From DASTPP01 sp035762175 (GTDB lineage Bacteria; Myxococcota_A; Polyangia; Polyangiales; Polyangiaceae): DNA of 12,640 bases. The notes under the pieces are model-generated. The model did no database searches and had not been told where the DNA came from. It saw nothing but the letters and a program-made list of their open reading frames with translations. Positions 1-6,768 of the stretch are shown here, piece after piece; the first letter of the stretch is position 1, and every line of letters begins with the position of its first letter. Both the position numbers and the translations under genes were made by a program. The stretch is from positions 1-12,640 of the forward strand of contig DASTPP010000228.1 in assembly GCA_035762175.1 (NCBI GenBank), written 5' to 3'.

Positions 1-411
1 GCCGACCTCGCCCTCGCCCGCACCCTCTTCGAGGCCGTCGGCCGCGTCACCGTGCTCGACGAGTCGCTGCTCGACGCCGTCACCGGCCTCTCGGGCAGCG
101 GCCCCGCCTACATCATGCTGATCATCGAGGCGCTCGCCGACGGGGGCGTCAAGGTCGGGCTGCACCGCGACACCGCCCTCATGCTCGCCGCGCAGACCGT
201 CTACGGCTCGGCCAAGCTCTTGCTCGAGACCGGCGTCCACCCCGGCGCGCTCAAAGACATGGTCACCAGCCCCGGCGGCACCGCCATCGCCGGCCTGCAC
301 ACGCTCGAGACCGGCGCCCTGCGCCGCACCCTCATGGACGCCGTCGAATCGGCCGCTTCGCGCTCCGAAGAGCTCGGGGCGCAGATCCTCCACCGCCTGC
401 GCCGGGGCTGA
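1..411 (+). CDS. proC: Pyrroline-5-carboxylate reductase, C-terminal part (5' end outside window)
   Basis: Last step of proline synthesis: NAD(P)H-dependent reduction of 1-pyrroline-5-carboxylate to L-proline in the cytoplasm. The reading frame is open from base 1 and ends at TGA 409-411, so 136 residues of a family usually about 270 long are visible. The N-terminal Rossmann domain is missing. What remains is the helical dimerisation and active-site domain. It carries GSGPAY at visible residues 32-37, followed by the helix with IEALADGGV, and the family signature PGGTAIAGL at 91-99 preceded by KDMVTS. The first in-frame GTG at 52 is internal and not the true start. The gene converges on the minus-strand gene ending at 452, with a 40-bp spacer. 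Family assignment is firm; nothing unusual is seen. Confidence 0.97.
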   Translation, partial: ADLALARTLFEAVGRVTVLDESLLDAVTGLSGSGPAYIMLIIEALADGGVKVGLHRDTALMLAAQTVYGSAKLLLETGVHPGALKDMVTSPGGTAIAGLHTLETGALRRTLMDAVESAASRSEELGAQILHRLRRG

Positions 412-415
412 GGCC

Positions 416-441
416 GGCCCGCGCGCCCCCGACGTTGGGCC
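416..441. terminator. Weak hairpin between convergent genes
   Basis: GGCCC (416-420) and GGGCC (437-441) form a 5-bp inverted repeat with a 16-base loop in the 40-bp spacer between the proC stop and the stop of the minus-strand gene. There is no T-run on either side, so it could at most be a weak bidirectional terminator. In such GC-rich DNA it may be chance. Confidence 0.2.
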
Positions 442-451
442 CCCGCGACGC

Positions 452-2590
452 TCAGTTAAAGTCGAGGATCGGTAGGTACGCCCCCAGCAAGATGCCGAGG
501 TAGAGCGACTCTTCGCTGCGGGCCCGCCGGTCGGCCTCGATCTTGGGCAGGTAGGCCGCCGTCAGGCCGCCGAGGAACATGATGTCGGCCTCGGCGCCGA
601 CGTAGGTCAGGCCGAGGATGGCCGTCGGCATGATGACGTCGAGCGAGGTGTTGCGCACGGCGCGGAAGCCGTCTTTGACGTTGTCCGAGCCGCGCGTCTC
701 GCGGGCGACGAAGTAGCCGCCGACGTTGAGGGGGGCGAGCTCGGCGTGCAGGCCGAGGCCGCCGGCCGAGTGCAGATCGAAGGCGACGCCGAGGGTGGCC
801 ACGAGGGGCACCACGGTGGGCGCGCCGTAGTTGGGGGCCGTGCCCTCGGGGTAGACCGTCGAGTAGCCGGCCGAGGTGGCGATGCTCGAGCCGAGCGAGA
901 AGATGGGGTCGCCCGGGCGGTTGCCGCGGGCGAGCTGCGCGTTGATGACCGACTCGAGCGCCTGCCTTCTGGCCTCGCGGCGGGCCGCGCGCTCTTCGTC
1001 GGTGGGGGCGCGGCCGGTGGACGACGAGCGCAAGAAGGCGCCGAGCGTCGAGAGCATGCGGTCGGGCTTGCTGGCGCGGTCGCGGTAGGGAGGCGCGGCG
1101 GCGGCCGCCGAGAGGGCCGTCGCGGCGTCCTTGTCGAGGCAGGCCGACAAGAGCTGGCGCAGGCGCTCGAGGTCGGAGGTCGGCGAGCTCGTGCCGCCCT
1201 CTTCGACGAGCTCGGCGGCCCAGGCGAGCATGTCGACGGCGGCCTTGGCCTGCTCGGCCTGGGTCATGGTGGCGGGGGGCGAGAGCACGCGCAGGCCCGA
1301 GGCGACGAAGGCGGGGCCCTCGTCCCAGGAGGCGAGCACGGCGCTCGCGCGGCCGAGGTCGGCCGCGGCGCCGAGCGCGTCGGTGCGCACGCTCAGGTAG
1401 TCGGCGGGGTTGTGGAGCATGCGGGCGACGCGGGCGTCGTCGCACGCCTCGGAGTCGGCGCACTCGGCGACGGTGGCGAGGGCGATCTGCAGGGCGAGGG
1501 CGCGGTCGGAGGCGCCGGCCTTGGCGCCGTCGAGGGGCCAGCGGGCGCGCGAAAGCTCGAGCAAGAGGCGGGCGCCCCCGTTCAAGTAGCGCTCGGGCCG
1601 GTCGCGCGCGGCCTCGGCGGCGAGCTCGGCGGCGAGCGCGAGGGCCTTGCGCAGGTGCGGCCGCGCCTGGGCGGCCTTGCGCGCGGCCGCCTCGGACACG
1701 TCGGCGAGCAGGGCGGCGAGCAGCTCGTCGCCCGAGGCGGCGAGGGCCTCGAGCTTGGTGACCTTGAGCAGGGCGCAGGTGCGCTCGAACTCGTGCCGAC
1801 CCTGGCGCTGCTCTTCGCAGCGCAGGGCGTCGATGAGGCGCTTGCGCGTGCGCTCGAGCGCCTTCGGGCGCACCCGGCCGGCGACGACCTCGGCGACGAC
1901 GCCGAAGAGCTCGCGGGCGTCGGCCTCGGGCAGAAGGCCCGGGCCCCGCCACGAGGCGCTCGGCGCGGCCTGCAGAGCGCGCCCGGCGAGGGGCTCGAGC
2001 TTGTCGAAGACGCGGAGGCTGAACTCGCGGCGCCCGCCGGCCGAGGCCACGGCCTGCGCGGCGTACTCGCGCGCGGCGCGCGGCTCGATGCGGCCGAGCA
2101 CGGCCTCGGGGGGCGAGCCGCCCTCGAAGCGAATGTCCCAGCCGCCGCCCGAGGGCTGGACGTGCCGGAAGCTCCACGCGAAGTCGACGTCGGCCTTGAG
2201 CGCGTGGCGCGCGCTGTCGGCGTAGCAGGTGACCTGGTAGCGGCGGTCGCCCTTGAGCGTGAGCGAGCGCTGCAGGGCGCCGGGGGTCAGAGGGTCCCAC
2301 TCGAGGACGGCGCGATCGCTCTCGGCGCCGCGCCCCGCGTCGACCAGCTCGAAGACGCAGCGCGTGCGGGTCGGGGGCATCTTGGGCAGCGTCACGAAGA
2401 CGCGCGGCTGCCGCGAGGGCACGTTGATGGTCGAGACCGAAGCGAGCGCCTGCGCGGCGGCGGGCGCCTGCGCGGCGGCGGGCCCGGCGACGCCGGCGAG
2501 GGCCGCGGCCAGGGCGCCGGCGCGAGCGGGGGCGGCGAGGCGGGCGAGGGCGGCGCGGACTGCGGTGCGCGGGCGGCGGGCGGGCGTCAT
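452..2590 (-). CDS. Large exported protein of unknown function with possible C-terminal outer-membrane-like segment
   Basis: No family recognised. The 712-residue product starts at ATG 2588-2590. It has a long Arg/Ala-rich N-terminus and a hydrophobic stretch around residues 25-40 ending in AAAQA, consistent with a Sec signal peptide. Residues about 50-160 look beta-rich (RQPRVFVTLPKMP, DRRYQVTCYAD) and may be an Ig-like or adhesion-type domain. Residues 200-550 are Ala/Arg/Glu-rich and almost certainly helical. The last 150 residues (from about 560) switch to Gly/aromatic-rich alternating stretches (GLGLHAELAPLNVGGYFVA, YLGILLGAYLPI) that look like transmembrane beta strands, though the chain ends in Asn rather than Phe. 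The ribosome-binding site is weak (GGAAAGG about 13 bases upstream). The gene lies 167 bp downstream of the VWA/trypsin-fold gene on the same strand; any functional link is speculative. Confidence 0.78.
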   Translation of the reverse strand: MTPARRPRTAVRAALARLAAPARAGALAAALAGVAGPAAAQAPAAAQALASVSTINVPSRQPRVFVTLPKMPPTRTRCVFELVDAGRGAESDRAVLEWDPLTPGALQRSLTLKGDRRYQVTCYADSARHALKADVDFAWSFRHVQPSGGGWDIRFEGGSPPEAVLGRIEPRAAREYAAQAVASAGGRREFSLRVFDKLEPLAGRALQAAPSASWRGPGLLPEADARELFGVVAEVVAGRVRPKALERTRKRLIDALRCEEQRQGRHEFERTCALLKVTKLEALAASGDELLAALLADVSEAAARKAAQARPHLRKALALAAELAAEAARDRPERYLNGGARLLLELSRARWPLDGAKAGASDRALALQIALATVAECADSEACDDARVARMLHNPADYLSVRTDALGAAADLGRASAVLASWDEGPAFVASGLRVLSPPATMTQAEQAKAAVDMLAWAAELVEEGGTSSPTSDLERLRQLLSACLDKDAATALSAAAAAPPYRDRASKPDRMLSTLGAFLRSSSTGRAPTDEERAARREARRQALESVINAQLARGNRPGDPIFSLGSSIATSAGYSTVYPEGTAPNYGAPTVVPLVATLGVAFDLHSAGGLGLHAELAPLNVGGYFVARETRGSDNVKDGFRAVRNTSLDVIMPTAILGLTYVGAEADIMFLGGLTAAYLPKIEADRRARSEESLYLGILLGAYLPILDFN

Positions 2591-2612
2591 GGGCGGGCGG
2601 GGCCTTTCCGAG

Positions 2613-2767
2613 CGGCGAGCGTCGTGGCGAGCGAGGCGTGGGCGGGCGGCGAGACGGGCTTCGGCGAGCGTCAGGGCGAGCGAGCTTCGGCGGGCGTCGG
2701 GGCGAACAGGCTGCGGGGGGCGCTAGGCGGGCGTCGGGCCGAGGTCGGGGCGGGGCGTCAGGGCGAG
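2613..2767. repeat. Degenerate direct-repeat array in spacer, reaching the stop codon of the VWA/trypsin-fold gene
   Basis: The spacer holds imperfect copies of a 23-base unit: CGGCGAGCGTC..GGCGAGCGAG at 2613-2635 and 2662-2684, and CGGCGGGCGTCGGGGCGAAC at 2688-2707. More decayed versions occur near 2727, and GGCGTCAGGGCGAG at 2754-2767 contains the TGA stop (2758-2760) of the upstream gene. Spacing is irregular (49, 26 and about 39 bases). No protein-coding signal was found here. Confidence 0.55.
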
Positions 2768-4440
2768 CGGGGGCGCTTCCAGGCGGCGAGGGTGCGTTCG
2801 ATCCACGGGTCGAGGGCGTCGACGCGGGTGGCGAGGGCGCCCGAGCCGCAGGCGGCGCGGGGGTCGCCGGCGGGGCGGGCGCCGACGCCGACGAGGCGCC
2901 AGCCGCAGCTGCCGCCTTCTCGGCCCTCGCCGACGAGCTCGTAGACGGGGCCGCCCCGATCGCCGAGGCAGGCGTCGCGGCCGGGGCCGCCGAGCAGCAC
3001 GAGATCGAGGCCGGGGGTGCAGCCCGTCTGCCCGACGCGGCGGCCGTCGCAGCCCCAGCCCGCGGCGGGCAGGTCGACGAAGGAGCGCAGCAGGCCGGGG
3101 CCCGCGTCGGCCGTGCGCGGGCGCTCGCCGTGGCCGAAGAGGCGCAAGACGCCGGGGGGCGGGGCGTCGTCGCGGGCGCGGCGGCGGGGCGGGACGAAGA
3201 GCGGCTCGTCGGTCTTAACGCGCAGGAGCGCGGCGTCGGCGCCGGGGGCGGGGGCGCGGGCGACGTCGACGATCGCGAGGACGCGCCTTTGCCCCGACGC
3301 CTCGTCTTCGACGAGCGCGCGCGTCGCGGGCAGGCAGTGCGCGGCGGCGAGCAGCACGTCGGGGGCGACGGGCGCGGCCGAGCAGCGGAAGCGCCGGCCG
3401 TCGCCGATCGCGAGGGCGCCGGGCTCGCGGGGCAGCGCCCGGGTGACGCCGAAGCTCTGCGTCTGCCGGCGCACCACGTCGAAGAACTCTTTGAGCGGAC
3501 CGTCGACGCGGGCCTCGACCGCGGCGAGCCTCCGGTCGCGCAGGTCGGTCGCCGCGAGCACGACGTGGCGGCACGAGCCCGCGCCCTGGGCCGGGCGGCG
3601 GCGCTCGGCGCAGGCGGCGTCGATCTGCCGCGTCGCCTCGCCGAAGTGCGGCGAGCACTCGTCGGCGCGCCGCGCGGGGGGGAAGGTCACCCAGAAGAGG
3701 TGCCGGCCCATCGCGAGCGTCGCGCGCACCTGGTCGACGAGCACCTTGCGCCGGCAGCCGCAGAGGCACGCGAGCCCGTCGCGCTTGCCCGCGCACGCGC
3801 GGCGGCAGTCGCGCTCTTCGTCGCTGCCCGGCCCCTCGTCTTCGAGGCCGTCGGTCATCACGACGAGCGCCTCGGCCCGCTCGGACGTCTCGCGCAGGCT
3901 CCGGGCGATGGGCGAGTAGTTGCCCCGCAGCGAGAGCACGTTCTTCGTGCGGATGAAGCGCCGGCCCGCGTCGCCCTGCGTCACCCGCTGCGCCCGGGCG
4001 GCCTCGTCGACGTAGCGCCCGAGCTCGCCGACGGCGCGGTTGCGCTCGTCGGGCGAAGGCCCCCGGCCCTCGTCCCGGCCCCCGCCCCGCCGGATGCCGA
4101 GGGCGCTCGTCGACTGGTCGAGCAGCAGATCGAGCCCGACGGGCGTCAGCACGACGCGCTCTTCGGCCTTGCAGGGGCAGACGAGACAGAGCGGGTCGGC
4201 ATTGATCTGCCGCTGCGCGTCTTGCAGGCTCGTCGCCTCGGCGTGCTCGACGACGAGCGCGCGCGGCGCGGCGGGCCCGGCGCCGGCCCCCGCGCCGCCC
4301 GCGGGCTCGGCCCGCAGCGGGCCCGGCCCGGGCGACGCGAGCAGCGCCGCGGCGAGGCCGGCGAGCGCGAGGCGCCCCGCCAAGGGCGCCGCGGCCGGCC
4401 GGCGAGGGCCGACGGCCTTGCGCAGCCACGCGCGAGCCAC
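2758..4440 (-). CDS. Secreted VWA plus trypsin-fold protein, predicted pseudoprotease
   Basis: Product of 560 residues from GTG 4438-4440, chosen because GAGG lies 9 bases upstream and a signal peptide follows (basic start, then LALAGLAAALLA near residues 24-35). A GTG at 4453-4455 is the alternative. Residues about 95-200 resemble a von Willebrand factor A domain: the metal-site motif D-x-S-x-S is seen as DQSTS (108-112) and VVMTDG supplies the later Asp (D197). Cys-rich patches (CLVCPC at 85-90; C212, C216, C225, C227, C229) suggest disulphides. Residues about 340-555 are a chymotrypsin-fold domain with AAHC (H368) and GADAALLRV (D402). The usual GDSGGP is GDRGGP, so the nucleophile Ser is Arg495. 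Catalysis by the standard triad is therefore not expected. Likely exported, perhaps a binding or scaffold protein. Fold assignments rest on motifs; partners are unknown. Confidence 0.86.
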   Translation of the reverse strand: MARAWLRKAVGPRRPAAAPLAGRLALAGLAAALLASPGPGPLRAEPAGGAGAGAGPAAPRALVVEHAEATSLQDAQRQINADPLCLVCPCKAEERVVLTPVGLDLLLDQSTSALGIRRGGGRDEGRGPSPDERNRAVGELGRYVDEAARAQRVTQGDAGRRFIRTKNVLSLRGNYSPIARSLRETSERAEALVVMTDGLEDEGPGSDEERDCRRACAGKRDGLACLCGCRRKVLVDQVRATLAMGRHLFWVTFPPARRADECSPHFGEATRQIDAACAERRRPAQGAGSCRHVVLAATDLRDRRLAAVEARVDGPLKEFFDVVRRQTQSFGVTRALPREPGALAIGDGRRFRCSAAPVAPDVLLAAAHCLPATRALVEDEASGQRRVLAIVDVARAPAPGADAALLRVKTDEPLFVPPRRRARDDAPPPGVLRLFGHGERPRTADAGPGLLRSFVDLPAAGWGCDGRRVGQTGCTPGLDLVLLGGPGRDACLGDRGGPVYELVGEGREGGSCGWRLVGVGARPAGDPRAACGSGALATRVDALDPWIERTLAAWKRPRSP

Positions 4441-4489
4441 CTCTCGTACCCTCACGGCAGAGTGCGTCCCCAAGGCCCCGGTTCGACGC

Positions 4490-4519
4490 ACGCTACGCGC
4501 TCGGGGGGGCGGGGGGCAA
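4490..4519 (-). promoter_or_regulatory. Candidate promoter of the VWA/trypsin-fold gene
   Basis: On the minus strand TTGCCC (4514-4519) and TAGCGT (4490-4495) are 18 bases apart and would start a transcript about 43 bases before the chosen GTG. The match to the sigma-70 consensus is modest (4/6 and 3/6) and the spacer is nearly all C, so this is only a candidate. Confidence 0.25.
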
Positions 4520-4569
4520 GCCCCTGCGTCGGCCGCCCGTCGGGGCCGCGGGCGGCGCGGGGGCGGCGG

Positions 4570-4700
4570 GCCTAAGAGTGCCGAGCAGCCCCCCCCGGCA
4601 GGCCGAGCGCGAGGGCGGAGGAGCGCAGAAACCTGAAGGCTTTGAGCACCGACGACCGACGAGGTCGGCCCGCCGGGGGGTCTGCTCGGCACTTTAAGGC
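4570..4700. repeat. Long imperfect inverted repeat overlapping the response-regulator stop codon
   Basis: The arms at 4570-4606 and 4664-4700 are inverted copies. The core GTGCCGAGCAG (4578-4588) pairs perfectly with CTGCTCGGCAC (4682-4692). Outward the match continues with two mismatches to GCC at 4570-4572, taking in the TAA stop (4694-4696) of the response regulator. Inward it continues through a C-run (C8 on the left, C6 on the right) into GGC.GGCCGA. About 57 bases lie between the arms. In minus-strand RNA it could act as a large terminator or a 3'-end stabilising stem, but no real U-tract follows (only UCUU). It could also be a small non-autonomous mobile repeat. The interior can encode a 25-residue peptide (4572-4649, GTG start, beginning MLKAFRFLRSSALALG), with no support beyond the open frame. 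Confidence 0.6.
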
Positions 4701-5074
4701 TTGGGCGCCTTGGCGAGGTTGCGCAGCAGGTCGGGCAGGCGGTAGGGGTCGACGCTCTTGCTGATGTAGCCGTCGGCGCCGACCTTCTTCGCCCGGTCGC
4801 GGAGCTGGTCTTCGTCGCACGACGAGTAGAGCACGAAGCGGGTCTGCGGGGGCGCCTGCCGGCGCGCGACGGCCACGAGCGCGTCGCCCGAGAGCGCGGG
4901 GATGTGCACGTCGAGCAGCACGACGTCGGGGGCGAAGCGGCGGATGAGGTTCGAGACGCCGAGCGAGGACGACGAGACCGAGACCTCGATGCCCTGGCCG
5001 CGCAGCACGCGCGAAACCAGCGAGAGCACGTCGGCGTCGTCGTCGACGACGAGCACGCGCAGCGCCTCGCTCAC
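4694..5074 (-). CDS. Stand-alone response-regulator receiver protein
   Basis: A 126-residue single REC domain with no output domain. It starts at GTG 5072-5074, which overlaps the kinase stop as GTGA, so translation is probably coupled. The acidic pocket is DDD at residues 11-13, the phospho-acceptor is D55 in VVLLDVHIPALSG, the conserved Ser/Thr position is in VLYSS (84-85), and the conserved Lys is K106 in YISKSVDP. All residues needed for phosphorylation are present. Such CheY-like proteins usually pass phosphate to, or bind, another protein. The adjacent hybrid kinase is the obvious phosphodonor. The downstream target cannot be read from the sequence. A long inverted repeat begins at its stop codon. 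Confidence 0.95.
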   Translation of the reverse strand: MSEALRVLVVDDDADVLSLVSRVLRGQGIEVSVSSSSLGVSNLIRRFAPDVVLLDVHIPALSGDALVAVARRQAPPQTRFVLYSSCDEDQLRDRAKKVGADGYISKSVDPYRLPDLLRNLAKAPKP

Positions 5075-6495
5075 GACCCCCCGCCGGGCAGGTGCTTGCC
5101 GATGGTGGCGACGAGGGTGTCGCGGTCGATGGGCTTGGTGAGGAAGGCGGCGCAGCCGGCGGCGCGCGCCCGCCGCTCGTCTTCGCGCGCCGCGTGGGCG
5201 GTGAGGGCGATGACGGGCACGTCGCCGAGGGCGCGGTCGGCCTTGAGACGCCGCGTCGCCTCGTAGCCGTCGAGGCCGGGCAGGGATAGGTCCATCAAGA
5301 TTAGGTCGGGCCGCTCGCGGGCGGCCAGCTCGACGCCGAGCTCGCCGTCGGTCGCCTCGAGGACGTCGTAGAGGCCGCGCAGGTAGCGCCGCACGACGTC
5401 GCGGTTCTGCGCCGAGTCTTCGACGTAGAGCACGCGCCGGCGCGGGCCCGGGGCGGGCGCCTCGGCCCGCGGCAGCCGCCCCGAGGGCGGCGGCAGGGCC
5501 GAGCGGCTCGGCGGCGGGGCCGGCACGGCGACCGCGTCGCCCTCGGCGATGGCGCCCGGCAGGCGCAGCGTGAACTTGGTGCCCCGGCCGAGCTCGCTCT
5601 CGACCGCGACCGAGCCGCCGAGCAGCCGCGCCAGCTCGCGCACGATCGCGAGGCCGAGGCCCGTGCCCCCCGGCTGGCGCCGGCCCGGCGGCTCGAGGCG
5701 GCGGAACTTGTCGAAGATGAAGGGCAGCTTGTCGGCCGCGATGCCCTCGCCCGTGTCTTCGACCGTGACGACCGCCGCGTCGCCCTCGCGCCTCGCCTCG
5801 AGCAAGATCTCGCCCCGCTCGGTGTACTTGGCCGCGTTCGAGAGCAGGTTCAGCAAGATCTGCCGCAGCTTGAGCGAGTCGGTGCGCAGCGCCGCCGCCG
5901 CGGGGTCGACCGAGGCGCTCAGCAGGACGGCCTTGCCGCGCAGGTACTCGCCCACGGTCGCCCCGCACTCGTCGACCATCGCCCCGAGGTCGACCGGCTC
6001 GAGCACCACCTCGACGCGCCCCGCCTCGATCTTCGACAAATCGAGGATGTCGTTGATGAGCGCGAGCAGCGTGCGCGCGTTCGCCTTGATGACCGACAGG
6101 TCGCGCCGGCCGTGCGGCGTCAGCCGCCCCCCCTCCTCGCGCATCAGCAGCTCGCAGTAGCCGAGGATGCCGTTGAGCGGCGTGCGGATCTCGTGCGAGA
6201 AGTTCGCCAGAAAGTCGCTCTTGAGCCGGCTCACCGCCTCGAACTCGCGCGAGCGCACCTCTTCGGCCGCCTTCGCCCGCGACAGCTCGCCGGCGAGCCG
6301 GTCGAGGTCCTCGTTCTGCTGGCGGATGAGCTCCATCTGCAGGGCGCGCTCTTGGAACATGGCCATCGTGCGCGCCGAGATGGCCTGCGCCCGCCGCACC
6401 TCGCCGCGCTGCGCGTCGAGCTCGGCGCGCAGCCGCTCGGCCTCGGCGCGCAGCCGCTCGGCCTCGCCCGCGCCGCCCGGGGGGCCCTCACCCAT
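5071..6495 (-). CDS. Soluble hybrid histidine kinase with C-terminal receiver
   Basis: Cytoplasmic sensor kinase of 474 residues; no membrane segment or PAS/GAF domain is seen. Residues 10-90 form a coiled coil that includes an exact 21-base tandem duplication (6424-6444, 6445-6465) encoding heptads of AERLRAE type. The dimerisation domain carries the H-box SHEIRTPLNG with phospho-His H101. The ATPase domain has the N-box LLNLLSNAAKY (N220), the G1 box VEDTGEGI (D247), an F-box FDKFRR, and the G2 box GGTGLGL (277-282). A Pro-rich linker (325-350) leads to a receiver with E359/D360, phospho-Asp D402, T432 and K454. ATG 6493-6495 was chosen because the upstream extension is Arg/Pro-rich and non-family. 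The gene overlaps the downstream receiver by 4 bases and an upstream small ORF by 8. The signal is probably relayed through protein contacts at the coiled coil. Confidence 0.96.
   Translation of the reverse strand: MGEGPPGGAGEAERLRAEAERLRAELDAQRGEVRRAQAISARTMAMFQERALQMELIRQQNEDLDRLAGELSRAKAAEEVRSREFEAVSRLKSDFLANFSHEIRTPLNGILGYCELLMREEGGRLTPHGRRDLSVIKANARTLLALINDILDLSKIEAGRVEVVLEPVDLGAMVDECGATVGEYLRGKAVLLSASVDPAAAALRTDSLKLRQILLNLLSNAAKYTERGEILLEARREGDAAVVTVEDTGEGIAADKLPFIFDKFRRLEPPGRRQPGGTGLGLAIVRELARLLGGSVAVESELGRGTKFTLRLPGAIAEGDAVAVPAPPPSRSALPPPSGRLPRAEAPAPGPRRRVLYVEDSAQNRDVVRRYLRGLYDVLEATDGELGVELAARERPDLILMDLSLPGLDGYEATRRLKADRALGDVPVIALTAHAAREDERRARAAGCAAFLTKPIDRDTLVATIGKHLPGGGS
6424..6465. 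repeat. Perfect 21-base tandem duplication inside the kinase coiled coil
   Basis: Two identical 21-base units, 6424-6444 and 6445-6465 (beginning GGCGCGCAGCCGC), lie head to tail in the kinase gene. Each encodes exactly one heptad, so gain or loss of a unit keeps both reading frame and coiled-coil register. Confidence 0.85.
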
Positions 6496-6628
6496 CGCCG
6501 GCCCCGAACGCGAGCAGGGTGGGCGTGCTCGCCGCGCGGGGCGAGGCGAAGCGCGCGGGCCGCTCGTCGGCCGCGGCCGCCGCCTCAGGCCGGCCCGTGT
6601 AGGCCGTCGACATCGTGACGTGCGCCAT
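6488..6628 (-). CDS. Possible small ORF coupled to the kinase start
   Basis: A 46-codon frame starting ATG 6626-6628 (MAHVTMSTAYTGR...) and ending TGA 6488-6490. Its end overlaps the kinase start by 8 bases as ATGGGTGA. Counting by eye, all but about two third positions are G or C, while second positions are much more mixed. That is the pattern of real genes in this window. The peptide is Ala/Pro/Thr-rich with no motif, no clear ribosome-binding site, and a second Met five residues in. It could be a leader peptide whose translation feeds the kinase, or a chance frame in GC-rich DNA. Confidence 0.32.
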   Translation of the reverse strand: MAHVTMSTAYTGRPEAAAAADERPARFASPRAASTPTLLAFGAGDG

Positions 6629-6666
6629 GCATTGCCCGCCCGGGGTACCCGGAGGGCCAGCTTGGA

Positions 6667-6672
6667 AGAATA
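6667..6672 (-). promoter_or_regulatory. Candidate -10 element upstream of the kinase operon
   Basis: TATTCT on the minus strand (4/6 match to TATAAT) sits in the only AT-rich spot of this spacer and would give a leader of roughly 30 bases before the small ORF. No convincing -35 box was seen at the right spacing. Confidence 0.25.
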
Positions 6673-6768
6673 GAACGGCTCTCGCCCCAAGGGAAGCCGC
6701 TTCTCGACGCCTCGACCCGCCCTCGGCCCCGCTTCGCGAGCGCCGACGGGGCCCCTCTTCGAGCCCCG

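Noticed and set aside
746..2944. Long plus-strand open frame (732 codons) opposite the large exported protein gene
   Set aside because: It is Gly/Arg/Ala-rich low-complexity sequence with no motifs. Long antisense frames are expected where third positions are nearly all G/C, and the minus strand has the signal peptide and natural composition.
2638..4575. Long plus-strand open frame (645 codons) opposite the VWA/trypsin-fold gene
   Set aside because: An antisense shadow; the minus strand carries recognisable AAHC, GDRGGP and DQSTS motifs.
4441..4692. N-terminal extension of the VWA/trypsin-fold protein to ATG 4692
   Set aside because: It would place 84 Pro/Arg-rich residues before the signal peptide and run through the inverted repeat. 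The GTG with a Shine-Dalgarno-like GAGG is better.
6496..6690. N-terminal extension of the kinase by 65 residues
   Set aside because: Arg/Pro-rich, unlike any kinase N-terminus, and in a different frame from the coding-like small ORF occupying the same DNA.
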